Shown here: positions 42,502 to 54,744 of the stretch, piece after piece
How positions within the stretch are numbered: position 1 is the stretch's first letter
Layout: each line of letters opens with the position of its first letter
Assembly: GCA_035610365.1 (NCBI GenBank)
Contig: CM069432.1
Location: forward strand, 174,280,035-174,344,034
From: Aquatica leii
Lineage: Eukaryota > Arthropoda > Insecta > Coleoptera > Lampyridae
Length of the DNA stretch: 64,000 bases
Direction of reading: 5' to 3'
Notes under the pieces: model-generated
Seen by the model: only the letters and a program-made list of their open reading frames with translations
The model's database searches: none
Told to the model about the DNA's origin: nothing
Position numbers and translations under genes: made by a program

Positions 42502-43935
42502 CAATTTAAGTAGAAAACGTCCTATATACATAGGTCTAATTCGCCACAGTTACACAGATACAAGCGTTCAAAGTTTATAAATGCTCACACATTTTTTGAA
42601 AATTATTATTATTGAAAACAGAAAATCGAACTACAAAACAAACATTTAAAAAAAACAAACAAAAAAAATCACATCAAATGCTCAAAATGATCTCCTTTGG
42701 CATTAATACAACGACGGCTGCGATCTAAAATGAACCGAGTAGCCGCTCGAAGCACCTGCTGGTTGTTCCGTGTTTGTTGACATACATCCAGGATACACTG
42801 TATTGGTTCAGCTCTGGTATTAACTTTTACCTCGTATACTAAATTTTTCACATGACCCCACAAATAGAAGTCCAAAGGTGTGAGATCGGGCGATCTCGGT
42901 AGCCAAGCATGCAGGCCTCCACGCCCAATCCACCTATGCCGACTAAAATGTGGAAGAGCTCCATCATGTTGTAGAAACATTTGTTGTCTTGTTAGTAAAG
43001 GTACTTCTTCCAAAAGCGATAGCAATTCATTCCGCAAAAAGTTAGCATATGCTTCTCCTGTCAGACGTTCCTCAAAGAAAAAAGGTCCAATAAGTTGATC
43101 GTCAATAATGCCACACCATACGTTAACAGAAAATCTGCGCTGAAAGTTTCTGTTGTGCCATGTGGATTTTGATATGACCACAAATGAGAATTACGTGTAT
43201 TGTTCACTCCATCTCTAGTAAATTGCGCTTCTTCGCTAAATAACATAAATGGAACTAATTGTGGATTTACCTGTAGCCAGTGACAGAAATTCAACCGGGC
43301 AGCAAAATCTTCAGGTTCCAGGTGCTGAACCTGTTGTATGGGATACAAAAGCCCATCATGTAATGTTCGCCAAACTGACATACGAGGGAGTCCCGTTCGA
43401 GAAGAAATTCTTCTAGTACTCAACCCTGGACTCCGATCAACCATCTGTAGAATGTTTTCCTGCTGATTCACATTTAACAGGACGGTCAGATCTTGTTGAA
43501 ACTGATGGAAATGAACCATGAGTCCGTACATGTTGAAACACAGAAGAAAAGGTTTGTTGATCTGGCACCCTCCTGATGGGAAATCTTCGTTCATATTCCC
43601 TAACGGCAGATCTCGTATTTCCATCAATGATATCAGCATACTCTTCGTTAGAAAAATGAGAAGGCATTTTGCATTTAAATTACACTTCATTTAATAAAAT
43701 CGACTGTGACATTAGTAGAAAAGAAAGCAATAAATGACATATTGTTCGGCTTTTATTTTCCAGTTGACTAAGAATAATTAATTTTCAAAACATGTGTGAT
43801 CAGTTATAAACTTTGAACGCTTGTATCTGTGTAACTATGGCAAATTGGACCTTTGTTTATAGGGCGTTTTCTACTTAAATTGACCTAAGGAACATACTAT
43901 TTCAGTATGTACAGTACCTTGTGGGACACCCTGTA
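42502..43935 (-). mobile_element. Mariner/Tc1-type transposon, left end truncated
   Basis: The right end reads inward TACAGGGTGTCCCACAAGG from 43935. A long inverted repeat pairs 42502-42584 with 43807-43885 (shared AAGCGTTCAAAGTTTATAA, AATTTAAGTAGAAAACG). The outermost 40 bases of the right arm have no partner at left, so the left terminus is deleted. Encloses a broken transposase. Confidence 0.75.
42669..43667 (-). pseudogene. IS630/mariner-type transposase, frameshifted
   Basis: N-terminus MPSHFSNEEYADIIDGN and REYERRFPIRRVPDQQTF, HTH part (SPGLSTRRISSRTGLPRMSV), catalytic part LFSEEAQFTRDG, FLQHDGALPHFSRH and RSPDLTPLDFYLWGHVKNLV. Two frame changes, near 43500 and near 43130. The first catalytic Asp (usually LFSDEA) is Glu here. 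Insect relatives are often annotated with an N-terminal DUF4817. Confidence 0.8.
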
Positions 43936-46118
43936 TATCGAAATGATTTGCAAATATATAAAAGTGTAACATTAAATTATTTCTTTAATATTTTAAAATA
44001 ATATTTATTTAACGTTTGTGGCTACTTGGGACTATAAAGCTAGTTTGTGCATTCCGTCGCAGTATTTTTATATTATTATCTAAAGTCACATCCTAACAAG
44101 GTCGTTTTTTAGGAACTCTACACTTCCTGTACTAGTTCTAACCAGATAATTAAATAATTACGCTAAAGGTAAAAACTTCGATAATACTTTTATGACTGTT
44201 TTATTTAACTATTTTTTTATAAGTTGTTCTAGAGTATACGTAACCCAAATAGTAGTACAAGCGACGTATTGAATGTTTGTATCAGCAGGTATAAATTTTA
44301 TAGTAAATTCATAAACGTATTACAATTTTATGTATTTTAAGTTTTTTTAACGTACCTAATTGCGTATTTTATAGATCATAGGCCATAAAGTTGCATTGAA
44401 ACAATCGATGTAGTTATTAAGCAACCAAAATTCTTTCACCAGTTGATTATTTGCTTGTTGTAAATTATAAACATTTGAACAAATGTCCAATAAACAAAAT
44501 GCAAGTTCGCAGAAAGAAATATTATACATGTAAGTTTTTTCTGTAAATGTATATGTATAATATTGTTGTTTACATTATTATTTCTCTGTATTCAAAATTT
44601 ATCATAATTTTTTTTTAATGAAAATGTGATTTTGAATAAATTAATGGTAATTAATAGACCTACAAGGGACATTCACAGACATCCCGACATGATCCTGAGT
44701 GACAAATAGATATTGGCAGGACTCTAATAGGATTTGTAGGCTTTAACGGAATGTCCTTAGGATGTCTTAAAATTCACTAGCTGACATCATTGAGACGCCG
44801 TTGTAACGTCCTTGTGTTTATTATTTATTGAGAAATTACAATACGCATTTTTCAAAAGAAAATAATTAAACATATTTTTATATGAATATGTGTAGACTGT
44901 AACATTCTTTAATTTTTAAAACAATGATTTACTATCAAATAGAACTGTTTGCTTATTTTATAGGACTTATTGCCATTTATTCGAGTACATTGCGTTGGGT
45001 TATCTTATTTAATAAATTATTTTATTTCCCAATTTCCCAATACAGTTCTATTTAAACTGCAAGGTCATCGAAACGGGTTTGCTAAGATCAAAATGCTGAC
45101 ATCAAATTGCATCTAACGTAGCCGTCATAAAATAATTCCTTTTTTTATTAAAAAAAATAATTGTTCAAATTGCTATAGCAATAATATATACCTCTACCAT
45201 AGGTACACAATAAAAAAAATTGAGAAACTATAAATAAAACGCCTGTAAACTTAGAACTGCGGATACACTCAGACTTTTCAGGCTGTTTCAAACAATGCCA
45301 GATTAAACCATGTTGAGGCATTAGGCTTTCTAATTTTTGAAGTAAAACTTCTTAGCAAGACTAAATTTGAAATTTGGTAAGTTGCACCATAACAAAAAGG
45401 GGTAGCACAGTCGTAACAAGCTATATTTTTTATTTATATTTCTGACGTTTATATTGACATAAGCTATTCTAATCAAAATCGTAGCAAACGTAAATAAATC
45501 CCAGTTTAACATTTTATTAATTCCATCATTCAAAGTCGTTTAAATCTAATGTAAAGATAGAATTCAAAAAAAGATAAAACAAGCTTGTTTAACGTTTTAC
45601 TTAAAATTATTTTTTATGCCTCCGTCCATTTTGACGTATTTTACAAGCAATATAATCGGCCGGAAAAATTACTTTTCCGGACTAGGCCGGTAAAGTCAAG
45701 GTTAAATGTAGTAGAATTTTATAACTAGAAGTTGGCAGTACAGTAATTCCCCATCCTTCAATAGTTTATGTGCCATGTCATTTATGTCAAACAAAGATAT
45801 GTCAAAATTATTTTATGAGCTTGGTTAACTATTATACTACTTCAAATTACCTATAACGACTTTTCTAATAACGAATTTATTTCAATCTTATTGACAAAGA
45901 GAACGATAAAGACAACCGCAAAATTAAAAATCACTTAAACTTATATCGATCAAGTAAGTGTACCTATGTATATGAAACATCTATAACTTTAAATTGTAAC
46001 TTTTAGCTTAATCAACAGCATATTAACATCTCTATCATTTATTATAAGGAACTTACTTATTTAAATTAAAGTTAATTGTGCAGTTTGAAATATTTATATA
46101 AAGTAAACTCGCATCATT
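43936..46118. other. Noncoding stretch, little recognised
   Basis: Apart from a possible tiny exon at 44483 there is no feature; a degenerate GC-richer patch lies at 44660-44820. Confidence 0.4.
44483..44529 (+). CDS. Possible short first coding exon, unknown
   Basis: ATG at 44483 opens 15 codons (MSNKQNASSQKEILY) plus two bases before GTAAGT. No matching downstream exon was recognised. May be chance. Confidence 0.15.
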
Positions 46119-46513
46119 TCAGTTCAATTGTAAGTTTTGAACGTTACAATTTGGTTGAATGCCATCGACATTAGCAAAACTTATGGAACACTGTGGTATG
46201 GAATTACATTGTCTTGTTAGTTGATTGTCTATTGCGATTTTAGGTGTCAAGGAGTCTTCTATGTATTCTTCGGCAACAGTACGGTCCTTTTCAACTACGT
46301 GATATTAGTTCCCTGACTTACTAATGCCGTTCCACTATTTCTGCAAATGCAGTGTCCTGTATATAATAAAACATACTTATTGTAGACACTTGCTGAATTT
46401 TTAGTACACCAGTTAACAAGATCGTGGTTTCCAGTGCCGATCCGAAGATTTTGTCGGTAACAAATTGTTATCACATTTTGTGCAGCTTCTTTAATGTGTG
46501 AAGGAATATCCAT
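46119..46513 (-). pseudogene. Crypton-like recombinase, deletion derivative
   Basis: Starts MDIPSHIKEAAQNVI at 46513, keeps VNWCTKNSASVYN, then jumps to LYTGHCICRNSGTALV of the catalytic domain; after a frame change it reads TVAEEYIEDSLTPKIA and ends at TGA (46119-46121). The middle of the protein and the HGGW box are deleted, so it cannot be active. Same family as 27050-27360. Confidence 0.6.
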
Positions 46514-46703
46514 TTTAAGACGATACAAATAAATAATACTTTTAATCAAGTTAATTAAATTGTAACAAAATTAAGTATATTTACATAAACAGTTGAAATT
46601 CAAAATTACAGATTTCGTTGTTATCAACATAGAATATTTAAATTTAGTTAATAAAATAAATCATTTTTTAAACATTTTTTTTAAAGTTCGGCACAAAAAA
46701 TGT

Positions 46704-46827
46704 TGTGTATCACACGTCCTAAAAGTATTTTGCGAGTATTCGCCTTTTGTAGGCCTCTGCTTCGCCTCGGCCTACAAATATGCTCATACTCGCAAAATAG
46801 CACTTTCTGGACTAGTGATACAAATAA
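46704..46827. repeat. Palindromic element P2 with GC-rich tip
   Basis: Inverted arms with ATTTTGCGAGTAT and TTGTAGGCC around CTCTGCTTCGCCTC. Same architecture as P1 and P3. Confidence 0.75.
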
Positions 46828-47499
46828 CTATTTTTATTTATATATGAAACAAAGTGATCAAAAAACAAATTGTAAATTAAAGATAAAACAAATCAAAACA
46901 CATTAAGTAAATTCAGTAGTCAAAAAATAAGAGAGACCAAAGTAACAGAAACGCTAGTATATCTTTTGTGTAGTAATGAATTTGTAGACAATATAACGTG
47001 TTGTAGTATTAATCATATTGTGGTTTTGTGCGCTGTCCAATGTATCAAACAGTGTAAGAACTTTTGATTGAGTTTTGTAAAATTAACAGACGTTTGATAT
47101 TGTCTTTGTGTTTATTTTTATATTTTTTTATTCTGTTCTATACAGCACAGTAGGTTTATTCTATTAAGAGTTACAAATATTTCATTTTTAAAGCATATGG
47201 TCTTGTTCCAAAGATTGTCGTTTTTATACACTTTGAGTACATAACGCTTTCCAGGATGTGGCATATGAAAAATATGCATGTGAAGTACGGTTTATGAAAT
47301 ATCGAAGATATTTCTTTACAGCAACTTTACTATTACAATGCAGTTGCTATTAAAATAAAAGTTTCTACAGTTTGCGCCCGTTAGAAATAAGATAGATATT
47401 TAATTTACCGATTTTTTTAGTCAACAAGTAATTTTTCTAAATTGAATCTACTTTTTAAATACCTCCTTTGTTTATTCCGCATGTAATCTAATCAGCTAT

Positions 47500-47655
47500 A
47501 ATGCCTCTAAAGCATTGATAATACCGAGATAATTTTGTCATAAAGACTGTTGAAAGCGTGTTTCTTGGTAATAACATGAGGTCGAAGGCCGAGTGCGATT
47601 ATCTCAAAGAAACACGATTGAAACATTCTCTACGACAAAATTTTGAGTATTTATC
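47500..47655. repeat. Palindromic element P3 with GC-rich tip
   Basis: Arms AGCATTGATAA...TTTTGTC...GTGTTTCTT are inverted around GAGGTCGAAGGCCGAG. Same architecture as P1 and P2. Confidence 0.7.
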
Positions 47656-47847
47656 AATGCTCGAGGTGTATTCAGTAAGATAATTTTTTACTTTACTTTT
47701 CATGTTTTTTAATCAATTAATACAAACGAATTGTGTTTTTTTGGTGTATTTTCTAAAATAATTTTGTTAATTTAGTTGTTACAAATATCAACAAATCTTT
47801 GTTTCAGTATTATGAATTCATTTACTATCTGACATTTGATTTAACGC

Positions 47848-47875
47848 CGATAACACCACACCTGTGGTGTTATCG
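47848..47875. repeat. Perfect 13-bp-stem hairpin
   Basis: CGATAACACCACA, a 2-base loop, then TGTGGTGTTATCG. No U-run on either strand directly after, so not an obvious terminator; function unknown. Confidence 0.6.
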
Positions 47876-48632
47876 CTGTAATTCATTAATGATTGGTTGA
47901 ATTTTAAAAAATGCAATAAAATAACATTTTTTTATTGGTTAATTGATACAGTAAAAAATTATCTTAATAATACAGTTTCTGAATAATCACTTCTAATTGT
48001 AGATATTGTATTGTTTTCACTAAACAAAAAGATTCAGTTCATAAAAACATTAAAGTTAAATACTTCAAAGTAAAGATGCATTGTTATTAAACAGTAACTG
48101 GTTATTTAAAATCCAATATTTTTTTTCGAAATTAACGGTTAACCAAACAACCCTTACATTTTTTTGTAAACCTGTGAGATTAAAAACTATACATTAAAAG
48201 CATAGTCTTGCACGGAGAAAAAGATAAGTAAAATAATAATTTAAAAAAAAGCGAATTAACAGCAACTAAAGGTAACTTTTTCTTAGTACTTGTGTTACAA
48301 TAGATAAAACAACTTAATAATTAATTAATATTAAATTAAGCTTTTTGATATACGTATATTTACTACTACAGCAGTATTTACGTAAAACAGATAAATAAAT
48401 ATTCAGTTAGAACTTCAAAGAAGGTTAACATTGCTTCAATTTTTAACCCCTTTTATCCTGTATTTTCGATTTTGATTTGTATTAAAAACGTTCCTAAAAT
48501 GATTATCAGTTTATGCCTCTACTTTGTATTTGTACGCTCAGTAATCATAATAACAAGTTTTATAAAAGTAGAACCGTTAGAAGTTTTAAAAAGTATCTGT
48601 AGTTTATCAATATATATTATATATACACTTAC

Positions 48633-48709
48633 TTTGCAATAAAATCAACTGCTTTAATGAAAGTTGTGCCAACATGTAACAATCCCTTTTTTGCTAGTTC
48701 GTTGTTAAC
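48633..48709 (-). CDS. Orphan internal exon candidate, unknown gene
   Basis: A 77-nt stretch between a good acceptor (AATTTTTAG) and a strong GTAAGT donor. Only one frame is open and it reads VNNELAKKGLLHVGTTFIKA then VDFIA. Entry phase 0 and exit phase 2 do not fit the flippase exons, so it would belong to another gene, perhaps nested in the flippase 5' intron. I do not recognise the family and found no partner exon. Confidence 0.35.
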
Positions 48710-49509
48710 CTAAAAATTTGGATTTGATTCAACCGCATCCAATCATAAAAATATAAATTTCTATTTGTTGATGCTATTACAATGCTTATTAAGAAAAATC
48801 AGGGTTTAATTTTAATACTTATTTCAATTCATCGACTACATCGCTCACTTTAAAATACGTAATAGACAGACAGACCTCTTGAACGTTCACTTGAGCAACG
48901 GTTTTTTAAAATTAAATACGATCAGTAATATAATAAACATGGTTTGTGTCAAGTAAAGAATTAACCCATCAACAGTATTTGTGTTTTATTACAGGAATAA
49001 TAAAAACAATCAATTTCTACTATCATCAACAAATTTTCTTTAATATCGTTAAAAAATAATACAGATTATATTACAAATAGTCACTATTTGATATTCAACT
49101 AAAACTTAAATTTTGTAAAAACTATTAACTTATGCAAGAGCTGAGGTAGACTTAATGTAGTATCTAGTTACATACAATCGATATTAGAAAAACACTGAAG
49201 TGATTAAGTCAATAAAAAAAGATATGACAGATATTTTAAACAATTTTTAAAAACTTCTAACAAAACTAAATTAGAGTCACTGTAAAACCGTACACATAAT
49301 TTTGACAAATGACAAATAACTCTAATCATGCTAATTAGCAATCACATCACATATTTACATAGCAATCCCAGCAATAATAGATACCAAGAATGACTAATAC
49401 ATAGCATTATGACTTCATTCCGAGCAATAAAACAATCTTATTTGTAATGTAAACAATAAATAAAAATCAATTAATTTACTACAAATACTTTCAAACTATT
49501 AGATCTATT

Positions 49510-49522
49510 CAGTGGCGGCTGG
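49510..49522 (+). repeat. hAT-like terminal motif CAGTGGCGGCTGG, second site
   Basis: Identical to 19824-19836. It lies about 470 bases upstream of the THAP/DDE transposase, but that protein is not hAT, so the association may be chance. Confidence 0.35.
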
Positions 49523-49987
49523 AAGGGCTCTAGGGCGCGAGCTCCCGAGATATTTCTTAAAACCCAAAAACCGTACAGATTATTATGAATTAAAATATTT
49601 AAACATACTTATAGGATATAAGTATCATATACTTTTTATTACTCTAAAATATTAATTTAATATGGTCGTCATTCAAAGCAACGTTTGGTAAATAAGTATT
49701 TCTTTATGTTCGGGCTACAATTATTTGAGCCCATGGCTGTATATGTAGCAGAGCATTCTAACGTGACCTCGCGATCCCCACTACAAGATTTCATTTATGC
49801 AGTGTTAACACAAAATAAAGAAACGCTACGCTATACAGAAGTAGCACTTCAAGTAAAATTTGTCCAAAAAAGAAATTAGCACAGCCTCCACGCGCAAGTA
49901 TGGTCATACGACTCATTCAATTCGAGTTAGGAAGCGCTCGTCACGACGTCTTACGGGAAATTTTATAACTAAACGAAACGGGGTAAA

Positions 49988-51297
49988 ATGGCTTTGAACT
50001 CAGGTGTTTTAAACGTTTCAAAAAGTAAAAATAATTGCTATGTACCTCAATGCAGTGCAACTTATAATTCTAAAGTGTCATTTCATAAGTTTCCCTTTTT
50101 CAACAAACATTTATTTAATAATTGGATAATAGTTTTAAAAATAGGGAAAAGTGTTTCAAAGCGTATGAAAGTATGTAGTATGCATTTCAAAGACACCGAC
50201 TTTTTTATGAGAGGTGAGTAAATCCGCATTAAAAAACACTAGATAATTATGTTAACACAATATTGAAATGTCAAGTTATATCGTATAATCATCTATTTTT
50301 ATGTATTACAGATCATATTAATCAGAGAGCTAGGTTAAGAAAAACAGCTGTGCCATCTGAAAAATTGCCAATTCGCAGTCATGATTGTGAAGTAAATTTC
50401 ACTTTAATTCAGCAACGTGAGGAACGAGCAAAACGTAGAGCAGAGAAACAACTAGAACCGATGGAGATGCCATTGTTTGAGACAACAGAAGTTGCAGCAA
50501 AATCTTTAATCAGTAGCTCACACAGTACAGAAATTATTGAAAACCTTTCTTTCTTCAAACAGAAGCCTATAATTTTTCAAAAAACATATGAAGACAAAAG
50601 TGTACAGGTGAATACGTATGAAGAGTTTGCAACTTATAATTTAGATTCATTAGTGGATAATGACTATAAGTGTCGTGTGCTAACTGGCATAGCTAATTTT
50701 ACAATGTTTAATATTTTGGTAGATGCCATTTTAGAAATTACAAAAACAACAAACAAAATACTGTGCAAAAACAAAGTGCTATTAACACTTATGAAACTAA
50801 AATTAGACTTGTCATTTGTAAGTTTATCAGTTTTATTTAAAATCAGTTCGAAAACGGGCCGAACCTATTTTTATAATACTTTAGAACATTTGAATTTAAT
50901 TTTAAAACCAACGATAAGATTTCCTTTGAAAGAAGAAATTCTAAATAATATACCAAAGTGTTTTAGTAAATATAAATCAACACGAATAATTTTAGATTGT
51001 ACCGAAATTGCTATAGAAAAAAGTAGATGTTTAAGCTGCAGAATTAATTCATATTCTCATTATAAAGGTAAAAATACTGTAAAATACTTAATTGGTGTTG
51101 CACCTTCTGGATTAATAATCTATGTTAGCAAAGGATACGGTGGTAAAGTATCTGATAAAGCCATATTTAATAACGAAAATATAATAGATCGATTAGATCC
51201 TGGAGATGCCATTATGGCAGATAAAGGAATATTAATCCAGAAAGAATGCGATGCAAGATTAATAACATTATTTCAACCGTATAGACATTTTTGGTAG
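49988..51297 (+). CDS. THAP zinc finger / DDE_4-type transposase, 3'-truncated
   Basis: Exon 1 49988-50213 encodes a THAP domain: C-x4-C (NNCYVPQC), FHKFPFF, NNW, and C-x2-H (KVCSMHF). The intron 50214-50311 (GTGAGT...TTACAG) joins in frame to exon 2, 50312-51297. Exon 2 has an HTH-like part (LSVLFKISSKTGRTYFYN) and a DDE nuclease: ILDCTEIAIEK (first Asp), GYGGKVSDKAIF, AIMADKGILI (second Asp). It stops soon after (PYRHFW), before the region with the third acidic residue. THAP plus DDE_4 suits ISL2EU/PIF-type elements. Without frameshifts, so relatively young. Confidence 0.75.
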
Positions 51298-51981
51298 ATA
51301 AAAAAAACTATACAAACATTCGAACAATAACCCGTCTCAAACCGCCATATTGCAATTTTGCAGCGCCATCTACATTCAAGTCCGCTTTCGAATACATGGT
51401 AGTACGATCGTTGCGTCGGTAACAATTTCATTAATGTTAATGTTTATGTCAGTTTATGTGTAGTTTTTTTTTTTACAAAATCAAAATGAATTATCCAATG
51501 CCACAGTGTTTTGCCATTTGCGTTCACATGAAAATAAAAACAGAAACGTCTTTGGAAATTTAAAAAGCTCTTTTGAATAAGCGTTAAAAGCTGTTAAATG
51601 ATTTTTATAAACATGTTATTTCTATACGTTTTGGGAATATAATGTTTGTAATTTGTAACTTTGACGCTTGTCAAAACTTATTTTTAATTGTAGACGATTT
51701 TTACAGCTTCTTAAGCCATGTTACCGTATGTTGTTGAAATTTATAAAAGATTATGACTTTACTCGAACTTTACTACAAACTACAACGTTTAACACTCAAC
51801 AAAAAAATTATAGTACTGATATAATGTAGCAACACACAATAGTTTTATGTAGTCAATGGACTAAAATTCGATTTTTAGAAAATAGTGTATATCTATTATA
51901 TCATAACTGACGTTTACAATAATAGTAATTAAAAGTAGATCCGTTATTAATTAACGAAGAAAAACATTATTAAAGTTGACG

Positions 51982-53289
51982 ATTTTTGAATTTTTCCGAA
52001 CACACAACGAAGCCTGCCGAAGTGAGTGTGACGTCACCACATCCTTCGAACAATATTATAGTATTATGATAGCCTGGCTTTATATTAATTTTCTTGTTTT
52101 TCTTGTTATTTTATGTGGTTTTATTGAGTTTTTAGTATAGATTTTCAGCTTGTAGTTGTTGTGAGTACGTAGTGTTGTTGATAAATTAAGTTTTTTTTTT
52201 GTAAGACGTAGTAGTAGCAAAATAGTTTGTATTGAACAACCTTAGTTTTTGCTTTAGTTGTACTAATAGTATAGTTAGAATTTTAATAGTTTTCACAATA
52301 AATACCTATAGTTCTAGTTTTCATAAGTAATTGAATTTAATCATTAGTTAAATAGTTTACGTAGGATTATAATACTTCTTCGTTTAGCAGTAGTGGTAGT
52401 TATTGAATTTTTAACATCTGTAGTAATAATACTAACTGTATTAATTAGTGTGTTTATAAGTAGTTGCTACTAACAATATCACATTTGTGCAAAAATTGAT
52501 TTTTCTCTGTCCAATATACAAGCAATTGAAATTTTCTTCAATGTTAGGCACTTTAAATTTACTACTAATAAATTTATTAGCATGAAACCTATGAAACCTT
52601 CTTCTTCAAAAAGCTACAACTACTGTCTTGTATATCAGCACCACAAAAAATCTAAATAAGGTGTTTGTCTCTCTTTCTAAAAGTTGCTAATAAATAAATT
52701 TTATGTTTTAAGTATAACGCTCTATTTGCATAAATATGAAGGAGAAACAACAACACCTTTATTGAACAAAAAAATCAATTTTTACACAAAATGTGATATT
52801 GTTAGTAACATCTACTTATAAACACACTAATTAATACAGTTAGTATTATTACTAAAAATGTTAGAAATTCAATAACTACCACTACTGCTAAACGGAAAAG
52901 TATTATATCCTACGTAAACTATTTAATTAATGATTAAATTCAATTACTTATGAAAACTAGAACTATAGGTATTTATTGTAAAAGCTATTAAAATTCTAAC
53001 TATACTATTAGTACAACTAAAGCAAAAACTAAGGTTGTTCAATAGAAACTATTTTGCTACTACTACGTTTTACAGAAAAAAAAAATTTATCAACACACTA
53101 CGTACTCACAACAACTACAAGCAAAAAATCTATACTAAAAACTCAATAAAACCACATAAAATAACAAGAAAAACAAGAAAATTACTATAAAACCAGGCTA
53201 TCATAATACTATAATATTGTTCGAAGGATGTGGTGACGTCACACTCACTTCGGCAGGTTTCGTTGTGTGTTCGGAAAAATTCAAAAATA
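51982..53289. mobile_element. 1.3-kb long palindrome (foldback element)
   Basis: Arms 51982-52520 and 52765-53289 are inverted copies at high identity (ATTTTTGAATTTTTCCGAAC; TTCGAAGGATGTGGTGACGT in the right arm), around about 245 bases of unique centre. No ORF, no clear target duplication. Both arms carry TGACGTCA-like GTGACGTCAC. Confidence 0.85.
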
Positions 53290-53989
53290 GCAATAATTTA
53301 TTTACTTATATTTCCAATTATAAATATTTGGTGGGTGTTTTTTATGTATAGCATACATACGCGTCTTATAGGTTACCAGAAAATATACTTACTTTTTTAT
53401 TTCCGTAACAGTGAATCTTCTCTATTGCGACTTTTGATGCCAAATTATAATTTTTATTATTAACATAAACATCAGAAACGTTACAACTTTTTGTGAGAAA
53501 TTACAAGTTTTGAGACTTGTATCAATACATTCAATACTTATAAAGTTAAAAATTGCAGCGTATATTTAGAAGTAGATCGTTATATTTAATTATGACTTTT
53601 ACTACTAATGACTAGCTTAATATAAAAATTACAACTTTTGATTTAAAAAATTGAAACCCAAGAAAGTAGTGTATTTAGTTGCAGCGCGTATTTAGTACAC
53701 TGAAAGAAAAAGTGAGGTAGAATCAATGTACATATGTGTACATTGAATCAATGAAAAATGTACATATTTTTCATCCGATGAATGGGTACATCAGCACAAT
53801 AAATCTGTTACATTAGATTAATGTACTAAAACATTGAATCTGAACAAAAATGTATACATCAAGACAATGTATTATTACTTTAATTGAATTGTACATGATT
53901 CATCAATTAAATGTATTAATAAACATTTCAGTAGGTAAAATATATATTTAGATATTATACAAAGCGATCCAATTTTATTACACTCTTAA

Positions 53990-54200
53990 AGTAAACATCA
54001 ATGTTCTTACCAAACGAAAATGAGATGGTTTTTGTAGAATGACCATTTATCAAATATTTCGTTGATAGACTTGAATACATTTCTAATTCTATGCATGCTG
54101 TCCAGTAGAAATCCAACTCATCTGTTGACAATTTACCAATTTTCATCGACTTGATGCATGTTTCGCCATCGTCTTTTGAGGTTCAAATAATTAAAGATGT
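53990..54200 (-). CDS. Antisense ORF with splice donor inside the Tc1-type element
   Basis: On the minus strand the frame is open from about 54185 and reads MKIGKLSTDELDFYWTACIE through LSTKYLINGHSTKTISFSF, then meets a GTAAGAAC donor at about 54006-54013. Codon choice and length look protein-like, but I do not recognise it. It may be a second ORF of the element or a captured host exon. Confidence 0.3.
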
Positions 54201-54744
54201 GAATAACTATTTAGTTAATTTCTCTTTTTCGTTTTAAATTTGATAACGTAGGGAATAACGTCAAACTCACCAATTGAACAAACTTTAGTAACTAAAACGT
54301 TGGCAGCCTATTAAACATATTTTTGCTTCTGTTCTACTGTACAATGGAATTGTATCAAGAAAAATACACGAACTAATGCACTGACACCACCTGACACGCT
54401 ATATAAAAATTTATTTATTGCTGACATGAGGTTCACACATACTCAAATTTCTTAGTAAGATAATGCTTGGTGCTACGTGTGATAATGATAAGACTTGATT
54501 TTGTGTACAGAGCGCCGAAGTAAACAAAGTCCGCGGAAAATATGTCAACTAACTTTAAAAATTGAAAGCGGTAAATGTTTCAACCAATCACAATTAGAAA
54601 GAACCGTCCGCTTGAAAAATTAAATTACAATCAAAATTCCTTGATTGCCTCGTGTTTGTTTACATCTTTACCTGCTGTTTTACTTAAAAATTCGTCGTTA
54701 TTCAACTAGTCTTTATAAAGACTCTTTTAAACGCCATTATTTGT

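Noticed and set aside
42880..43098. Plus-strand ORF in the mariner-type element
   Set aside because: Antisense to the transposase catalytic domain.
46593..46906. Overlapping plus-strand ORFs
   Set aside because: They span the P2 palindrome; no protein motif.
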